Made by a program: the position numbers and the translations under genes | Part shown: one piece after another, positions 24,095 through 31,303 of the stretch | Position numbering within the stretch: position 1 is the stretch's first letter | Layout: every line of letters starts with the position of its first letter | Source of the DNA: Saccoglossus kowalevskii | Lineage: Eukaryota; Hemichordata; Enteropneusta; Harrimaniidae | Direction of reading: 5' to 3' | Length of the DNA: 31,303 nucleotides | Assembly: GCF_000003605.2 (NCBI RefSeq) | Contig: NW_003132263.1 | Coordinates: 1 to 31,303 of the forward strand | The notes under the pieces: model-generated | Databases searched by the model: none | Told to the model about the DNA's origin: nothing | What the model saw: only the letters and a program-made list of their open reading frames with translations

Positions 24095-26583
24095 CTGGTG
24101 CATGATGTAAGGAATGCAAATCACATGGTGCATGATATAAGGAATAAAAATCACATAGTACATGATATAAGGAATACAAATCACATGGTGCATGATATAA
24201 GGAATACAAATCACATGGTGCATGATACGAGGAACACAAATCACATGGTGCGTTATATAAGGAATAAAAATCACATGATACATGATATGAGGAATAAAAA
24301 TCACATGGTGCGTTATATAAGGCATACAAATCACATGGTGCATGATATAAGGAATACAAATCACATGGTGCATGATATAAGGAATACAAATCACATGGTG
24401 CATGATATAAGGAATAACAATCACATGGTGCATGATGTGAGGAATACAAATCACATGGTGCGTGATATAAGGAATACAAATCACATGGTGCATGATATAA
24501 GGAATACAAATCACATGGTGCGTGATATGAGGAATACAAATCACATGGTGCATGATATAAGGAATAAAAATCACATGGTGCATGATATGAGGAATACAAA
24601 TCACATGGTGCATGATATAAGGAATAAAAGTCACATGGTGCATGATATAAGGAATACAAATCACATGGTGCATGATATGAGGAAAACACATCACATGTGC
24701 ATGATTATGAGAAATACAAGTCATATGGTGCATGGTATAAGGAATAACAATCACATGGTGCGTGATATAAGGAATACAAATCACATGGTGCGTTATATAA
24801 GGAATAAAAATCACATGGTACATGATATGAGGAAATAAAAATCACATGGTGCGTTATATAAGAAATACAAATCACATGGTGCATGATATAAGGAATACAA
24901 ATCACATGGTGCGTTATATAAGGAATAAAAATCACATGGTACATGATATGAGGAATAGAAATCACATGGTGCGTCATATAAAGAATACAAATCACATGGT
25001 GCATGATTTGAGGAATACAAATCACATGGTGCATGGTATAAGGAATAACAATCACATGGTGCATGATATAAGGAATACAAATCACATGGTGCATGATATG
25101 AGGAATACAAATCTCATGGTGCGTGATATGAGGAATACAAATCACATGGTGCATGATATAAGGAATAAAAATCACATGGTACATGATATGAGGAATACAA
25201 ATCACATGGTGCGTTATATAAGGAATACAAATCACATGGTGCATGATATAAGGAATAAAAATCACATGGTGCATGATATAAGGAATACAAATCACATGGT
25301 GCATGATATGAGGAATACAAATCACATGGTGCATGATATAAGGAATAAAAATCACATGGTGCATAATATAAGGAATACAAATCACATGGTGCATGATATG
25401 AGGAATACAAATCTCATGGTGCGTGATATGAGGAATACAAATCACATGGTGCATGATATAAGGAATAAAAATCACATGGTACATGATATGAGGAATACAA
25501 ATCACATGGTGCGTTATATAAGGAATACAAATCACATGGTGCATGATATAAGGAATAACAATCACGTGGTGCATGATATAAGGAATACAAATCACATGGT
25601 GCATGATATGAGGAATACAAATCACATGGTGCATGATATAAGGAATACAAATCACATGCAGCATGATATGAGGAATACAAATCACATTGTGCATGATATA
25701 AGGAATAGAAATCACATGGTACATGATATGAGGAATACAATCACATGGTGCGTTATATAAGGAATACAAATCACATCGTGCATGATATGAGGAATACAAA
25801 TCACATGGTGCGTTATATAAGGAATACAAATCACATGGTGCATGATATGAGGAATAAAAATCACATGGTGCATGATATAAGGGATACAAATCACATTGTG
25901 CATGATATAAGGAATACAGATCACACATTGCATGATATAAGGAACACAAATCACATGGTGCGTTATATAAGTAATGAAAATCACATGGTGCATGATATAA
26001 GGAATAAAAATCACATGGAGCATGATATAAGGAATACAAATCACATGATGCATGATATAAGGGATACAAATCACATTGTGCATGATATGAGGAACACAAA
26101 TCACATGGTGCGTTATATGAGGAATAAAAATCACATGGTGCATGATATAAGGAACAAAAATCACATGGTGCATGATATAAGAAATACAAATCACATGGTG
26201 CGATATATAAGGAATACAAATCACATGGTGCATGATATGAGGAATACAAATCACAGGGTGCATGATATGAGGAACACATCGCACATGGTGCATGATATAA
26301 GGAATACAAATCACATGGTACATGATATGAGGAATACAAATCACACGGTGCGTTATATAACGAATACAAATCACATGGTGCATGATATGACGAATACAAA
26401 TCACATGGTGCATGATATGAGGAATACAAATCACATGATGCATGATATAAGGAATAAAAATTACATGGTGCGTTATATAATGAATACAAATAACATGGTG
26501 CATGATATGAAGAATACAAATCACATGGTGCATGATACAATTTATGCAAATCACATGGTGCATATATAAGGAATGCAAATCAC
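24095..26583 (+). repeat. HOR unit 18, 83 monomers, mosaic of units 14 and 17
   Basis: The first 19 monomers (24095-24664) match 17138-17707. After a short indel zone the array continues as unit 17 does from 21966, then skips about seven monomers so that 24846 corresponds to 22326. It also lacks one MVHDMRNTSH before MVHGIRNNNH at 25026. The remainder follows unit 17 to the closing 29-bp monomer at 26555. CACGTG is at 25563-25568. The monomer at 25716 is 29 bp (AATACAATCAC), and the one at 26525 has a private TTTATG. Confidence 0.8.
24665..24845 (+). repeat. Indel zone at the unit 14 / unit 17 junction
   Basis: Six monomers join two HOR types. The first has GGAAAACACATC, the second has lost a G (ATGTGC) and gained a T (GATTATGAG), and the sixth (24815) has an extra A (GGAAATAAAA) and is 31 bp. 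Both sides are otherwise clean. A recombination junction, an assembly join, or both would explain this. Confidence 0.72.
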
Positions 26584-28173
26584 CTGGTGCATGATGTAAG
26601 GAATGCAAATCACATGGTGCATGATATAAGGAATAAAAATCACATAGTACATGATATAAGGAATACAAATCACATGGTGCATGATATAAGGAATACAAAT
26701 CACATGGTGCATGATACGAGGAACACAAATCACATGGTGCGTTATATAAGGAATAAAAATCACATGATACATGATATGAGGAATAAAAATCACATGGTGC
26801 GTTATATAAGGCATACAAATCACATGGTGCATGATATAAGGAATACAAATCACATGGTGCATGATATAAGGAATACAAATCACATGGTGCATGATATAAG
26901 GAATAACAATCACATGGTGCATGATATAAGGAATACAAAGCACATGGTGCATGATATGAGGAATACAAATCACATGGTGCATGATATAAGGAATACAAAT
27001 CACATGGTGCGTGATATAAGGAATACAAATCACATGGTGCATGATATAAGGAATACAAATCACATGGTGCATGATATGAGGAATAAAAATCACATGGTGC
27101 ATGATATAAGGAATAAAAATCACATGGTACATGATATGAGGAATACAAATCACATGGTGCATGATATGAGGAATACAAATCACATGGTGCATGATATAAG
27201 GGATACAAATCACATTGTGTATGATATGAGGAACACAAATCACATGTTGCGTTATATAAGGAATAAAATCACATGGTATATGATATGAGGAATAAAAATC
27301 ACATGGTTCGTTACATAAGGAATACAAATCACATGGTGCATGATATAAAGGAATACAAATCACATGGTGCATGATATAAGGACAAAAATCACATGGTGCA
27401 TGATATAAGGAATACAAATCACATGGTGCGTTATTATAAGGAATACAAATCACATGGTGCGTGATATAAGGAATACAAATCACATGGTGCATGATATAAG
27501 GAATACAAATCACATGGTGCATGATATGAGGAATAAAAATCACATGGTGCATGATATAAGGAATAAAAATCACATGGTACATGATATGAGGAATACAAAT
27601 CACATGGTGCATGATATGAGGAATACAAATCACATGGTGCATGATATAAGGGATACAAATCACATTGTGTATGATATGAGGAACACAAATCACATGTTGC
27701 GTTATATAAGGAATAAAAATCACATGGTATATGATATGAGGAATAAAAATCACATGGTTCGTTACATAAGGAATACAAATCACATGGTGCATGATATAAG
27801 GAATACAAATCACATGGTGCATGATATAAGGAACAAAAATCACATGGTGCATGATATAAGGAATACAAATCACATGGTGCGTTATATAAGGAATACAAAT
27901 CACATGGTGCATGATATGAGGATTACAAGTCACAGGGTGCATGATATGAGGAACACATCGCACATGGTGCATGATACAAGGTATGCAAATCACATGGTGC
28001 ATGATATAAGTAATACAAATCACATGGTGCATGATATAAGGAATACAAATCACATGGTGCATGATATGAGGAATACAAATCACATGGTGCGTTATATAAT
28101 GAATACAAATCACATGGTGCATGATATGAAGAATGCAAATCACATGGTGCATGATATAAGGAATGCAAATCAC
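26584..28173 (+). repeat. HOR unit 19, 53 monomers, unit 3 with a 7-monomer loss and a 15-monomer gain
   Basis: The head matches unit 3 through MVRDIRNTNH, including NNNH and TKH. Seven monomers of unit 3 (MVRDMRNTNH to a canonical copy) are missing near 27060, which would leave 38. A direct duplication of 15 monomers (27001-27450 and 27451-27900) brings the count to 53. The end, with GGATTAC near 27920 and CATCGCAC at 27956, matches unit 14. Confidence 0.8.
27001..27900 (+). repeat. 450-bp direct tandem duplication with indels only in the left copy
   Basis: Read side by side, 27001-27450 and 27451-27900 differ only by four single-base indels. All are in the left copy between 27244 and 27453: one A missing in GGAATAAAATC, one A extra in ATATAAAGG, one A missing in AAGGACAAAA, and one T extra in TTATTATAAGG. 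They cancel, so the phase is restored. All other copies of this segment (for example 17948-18217) have the right-hand form. Confidence 0.9.
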
Positions 28174-28862
28174 CTGGTGCATGATGTAAGGAATGCAAAT
28201 CACATGGTGCATGATATAAGGAATAAAAATCACATAGTACATGATATAAGGAATACAAATCACATGGTGCATGATATAAGGAATACAAATCACATGGTGC
28301 ATGATACGAGGAACACAAATCACATGGTGCGTTATATAAGGAATAAAAATCACATGGTGCATGATATAAGGAATAAACATCACATGGTACACAATATAAG
28401 AAATACAAATCACATGGTGCGTTATATAAGGAATACAAATCACATGGTGCATGATATGAGGAATACAAATCACAGGGTGCATGATATGAGGAACACATCG
28501 CACATGGTGCATGATACAAGGTATGCAAATCACATGGTGCATGATATAAGGAATACAAATCACATGGTGCATGATATAAGGAATACAAATCACATGGTAC
28601 ATGATATGAGGAATACAAATCACATGGTGCGTTATATAACGAATACAAATCACATGGTGCATGATATGAGGAATACAAATCACATGGTGCATGATATGAG
28701 GAATACAAATCACATGATGCATGATATAAGGAATAAAAATTACATGGTGCGTTATATAATGAATACAAATAACATGGTGCATGATATGAAGAATACAAAT
28801 CACATGGTGCATGATACAAGGTATGCAAATCACATGGTGCATATATAAGGAATGCAAATCAC
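28174..28862 (+). repeat. HOR unit 20, 23 monomers, 689 bp, twin of unit 15
   Basis: The length and monomer order are the same as at 18488-19176, including the fused MVHNIRNTNH near 28384 and the closing 29-bp monomer at 28834. I saw no base difference in the reading by eye. It belongs to a duplicated segment of about 1.35 kb lying 9,686 bp downstream of its partner. Confidence 0.83.
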
Positions 28863-30302
28863 CTGGTGCATGATGTAAGGAATGCAAATCACATGGTGCA
28901 TGATATAAGGAATAAAAATCACATAGTACATGATATAAGGAATACAAATCACATGGTGCAAGATATAAGGAATACAAATCACAGGGTGCGTTATATAAGG
29001 AATAAAAATCACATGATACATGATATGAGGAATAAAAATCACATGGTGCGTTATATAAGGAATACAAATCACATGGTGCATGATATAAGGAATACAAATC
29101 ACATGGTGCATGATATAAGGAATACAAATCACACGGTGCATGATATGAGGAATACAAGTCACAGGGTGCATGATATGAGGAACACATCGCACATGGTGCA
29201 TAATACAAGGTATGCAAATCACATGGTGCATGATATAAGTAATACAAATCACATGGTGCATGATATAAGGAATACAAATCACATGGTGCATGATATGAGA
29301 AATACAAGTCATATGGTGCATGGTATAAGGAATAACAATCACATGGTGCGTGATATAAGGAATACAAATCACATGGTGCGTTATATAAGGAATAAAAATC
29401 ACATGGTACATGATAAAAGGAATACAAATCACATGGTGCATGATATAAGAAATACAAATCACATGGTGCATGATATAAGGAATAAAAATCACATGGTGCA
29501 TGATATGAGGAATACAAATCACACGGTGCATGATATAAGGAATAAAAGTCACATGGTGCATGATATAAATAATACAAATCACATGGTGCATGATATGAGG
29601 AATACAAATCACATGGTGCATGATATAAGGAATACAAATCACATGGTGCATGATATGAGGAATAAAAATCACATGGTGCATGATATAAGGAATAAAAATC
29701 ACATGGTACATGATATGAGGAATACAAATCACATGGTGCATGATATGAGGAATACAAATCACATGGTGCATGATATAAGGGATACAAATCACATTGTGTA
29801 TGATATGAGGAACACAAATCACATGTTGCGTTATATAAGGAATAAAAATCACATGGTATATGATATGAGGAATAAAAATCACATGGTTCGTTACATAAGG
29901 AATACAAATCACATGGTGCATGATATAAGGAATACAAATCACATGGTGCATGATATAAGGAACAAAAATCACATGGTGCATGATATAAGGAATACAAATC
30001 ACATGGTGCGTTATATAAGGAATACAAATCACATGGTGCATGATATGAGGATTACAAGTCACAGGGTGCATGATATGAGGAACACATCGCACATGGTGCA
30101 TGATACAAGGTATGCAAATCACATGGTGCATGATATAAGTAATACAAATCACATGGTGCATGATATAAGGAATACAAATCACATGGTGCATGATATGAGG
30201 AATACAAATCACATGGTGCGTTATATAATGAATACAAATCACATGGTGCATGATATGAAGAATGCAAATCACATGGTGCATGATATAAGGAATGCAAATC
30301 AC
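28863..30302 (+). repeat. HOR unit 21, 48 monomers, mosaic
   Basis: It begins like units 16 and 17 (MVQD, TVHDMRNTSH, MVHGIRNNNH, MVHDKRNTNH) but has lost a monomer at 28983, where a CACAGGG start is fused to MVRYIRNKNH. It has AATACAAGG for GATACAAGG near 29201. From about 29463 it changes to unit 3 type through TVHDIRNKSH at 29523 (CACACGG fused to the AAGTCAC monomer) and MVHDINNTNH (TAAATAATAC). It ends with GGATTAC, CATCGCAC at 30085 and MVRYIMNTNH. Confidence 0.78.
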
Positions 30303-31303
30303 CTGGTGCATGATGTAAGGAATGCAAATCACATGGTGCATGATATAAGGAATAAAAATCACATAGTACATGATATAAGGAATACAAATCACATGGTGCA
30401 TGATATAAGGAATACAAATCACATGGTACATGATATGAGGAATACAAATCACACGGTGCGTTATATAAGGAATACAAATCACATGGTGCATGATATAAGG
30501 AATAAAAGTCACATGGTGCATGATATAAGGAATACAAATCACATGGTGCATGATATGAGGAATACAAATCACATGGTGCATGATATAAGGAATAAAAATC
30601 ACATGGTGCATGATATGAGGAATACAAATCACATGGTGCATGATATAAGGAATAAAAATCACATGGTACATGATATGAGGAATACAAATCACATGGTGCA
30701 TGATATGAGGAATACAAATCACATGGTGCATGATATAAGGAATACAAATCACATGGTGCATGATATGAGGAATACAAATCACATGGTGCATGATATGAGG
30801 AATACAAATCTCATGGTGCGTGATATGAGGAATACAAATCACATGGTGCATGATATAAGGAATAAAAATCACATGGTACATGATATGAGGAATACAAATC
30901 ACATGGTGCGTTATATAAGGAATACAAATCACATGGTGCATGATATAAGGAATAAAAATCACGTGGTGCATGATATAAGGAATACAAATCACATGGTGCA
31001 TGATATGAGGAATACAAATCACATGGTGCATGATATAAGGAATACAAATCACATGCAGCATGATATGAGGAATACAAATCACATTGTGCATGATATAAGA
31101 ATAGAAATCACATGGTACATGATATGAGGAATACAAATCACATGGTGCGTTATATAAGAATACAAATCACATCGTGCATGATATGAGGAATACAAATCAC
31201 ATGGTGCGTTATATAAGAATACAAATCACATGGTGCATGATATGAGGAATAAAAAATCACATGGTGCATGATATAAGGATACAATCACATTGTGCATGAT
31301 ATA
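30303..31303 (+). repeat. HOR unit 22, partial, running off the window with an indel-rich edge
   Basis: After LVHDVRNANH and three monomers, 30423-31082 (22 monomers) follows unit 1 at 1239-1898 in order, including TCTCATGG near 30810, CACGTG at 30960-30965 and ATGCAGC near 31053. From 31083 lengths vary: 29, 30, 29, 30, 29, 31 and 28 bp, mostly by lost G or A. The window ends inside a monomer at ATGATATA, so the array continues. Confidence 0.8.

Larger units (their letters stand above)
1..31303 (+). repeat. Continuous 30-bp tandem satellite array, about 1,043 monomers
   Basis: Every part of the window is built from one 30-bp unit repeated head to tail in one orientation. A canonical copy lies at 1149-1178; its core is ATGGTGCATGATATAAGG, followed by a 12-base A-rich linker ending in ATCAC. 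The phase of the core ATG can be followed from position 4 to 31289 with only about 35 length changes of 1-2 bp. Common alternatives are ATATGAGG for ATATAAGG, GCGTTAT for GCATGAT, GTACATGAT for GTGCATGAT, and AATAAAAATC for AATACAAATC. Neither edge reaches unique DNA. No inverted segment and no unrelated insert was seen. This is non-coding satellite DNA by every visible criterion; species and chromosomal position cannot be told from the sequence. Confidence 0.98.

Noticed and set aside
1..31303. CRISPR array (30-bp repeats)
   Set aside because: Repeats follow each other without spacers, units vary freely, and there are no cas genes.
1..31303. Telomere or known centromeric satellite
   Set aside because: The unit is not a telomeric hexamer or heptamer, and I cannot match it to a named centromeric family. 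Without a database search the location stays open.
30423..31303. Overlap of window end with window start, suggesting a circular molecule
   Set aside because: The end matches 1239-2115, not position 1, and the same block also occurs in part near 16511-16990. It is a HOR copy, not a terminal overlap.
15607..31303. Hidden transposon or unique insert at the indel zones
   Set aside because: Every base around 15.5-15.8, 17.0, 24.7 and 27.2-27.4 kb can be aligned to the monomer with 1-2 bp changes; nothing foreign remains.

Overview
The whole 31,303-base window is one uninterrupted tandem repeat (satellite or very long minisatellite). I see no gene, RNA gene, mobile element, CRISPR array or ordinary single-copy DNA. 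The unit is 30 bp, AT-rich (10 of 30 bases G or C in the canonical copy at 1149-1178), always in the same orientation. Following the phase by hand gives 1,043 complete monomers plus a partial one at each edge. Nearly all are exactly 30 bp; the exceptions are 28, 29, 31 or 32 bp. Both edges lie inside the array, so the true array is longer than the window. An array of this size and homogeneity points to a eukaryotic genome (heterochromatin, subtelomere, pericentromere or similar), but nothing here identifies the species or the chromosomal location.

Because 30 is divisible by 3 and the unit has no stop in three of its six frames, very long open frames (up to about 1,450 codons) run on both strands. 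They read as decapeptide repeats (MVHDIRNTNH on +; HHVICIPYIM and YSLYHAPCDL on -). I judge these to be by-products of the repeat, not genes. The + strand decapeptide is used below only as shorthand for monomer variants.

The monomers form an irregular higher-order repeat (HOR). A rare monomer, LVHDVR(N/K), marked by CACCTGG, recurs 22 times (once as a chimera) and cuts the array into units of 5 to 86 monomers. Layout: 1-278, indel-rich left edge; 279-7595, left domain (LVHDVRN type, several units closed by a 29-bp monomer); 7596-15487, central domain with diagnostic monomers MVCYIRNKNH and MVHNIKNRYH (the latter carries GATATC) and no 29-bp monomer; 15488-15790, indel-rich seam; 15791-19176, left-type material again; 19177-26583, three large units (78, 86 and 83 monomers) with private monomers not seen further left; 26584-28862, left-type units including a 450-bp direct duplication; 28863-30302, a mosaic; 30303-31303, left-type material ending in an indel-rich right edge.

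The array grew by repeated unequal exchange or amplification. Blocks of whole monomers are gained or lost, junction monomers are chimeras, and private mutations are shared by distant copies. Several short zones carry dense single-base indels at homopolymers, and two of these are noisy copies of clean neighbouring sequence. They may be assembly seams, so copy number and order should be treated as provisional. I found no new biological system beyond this HOR architecture.
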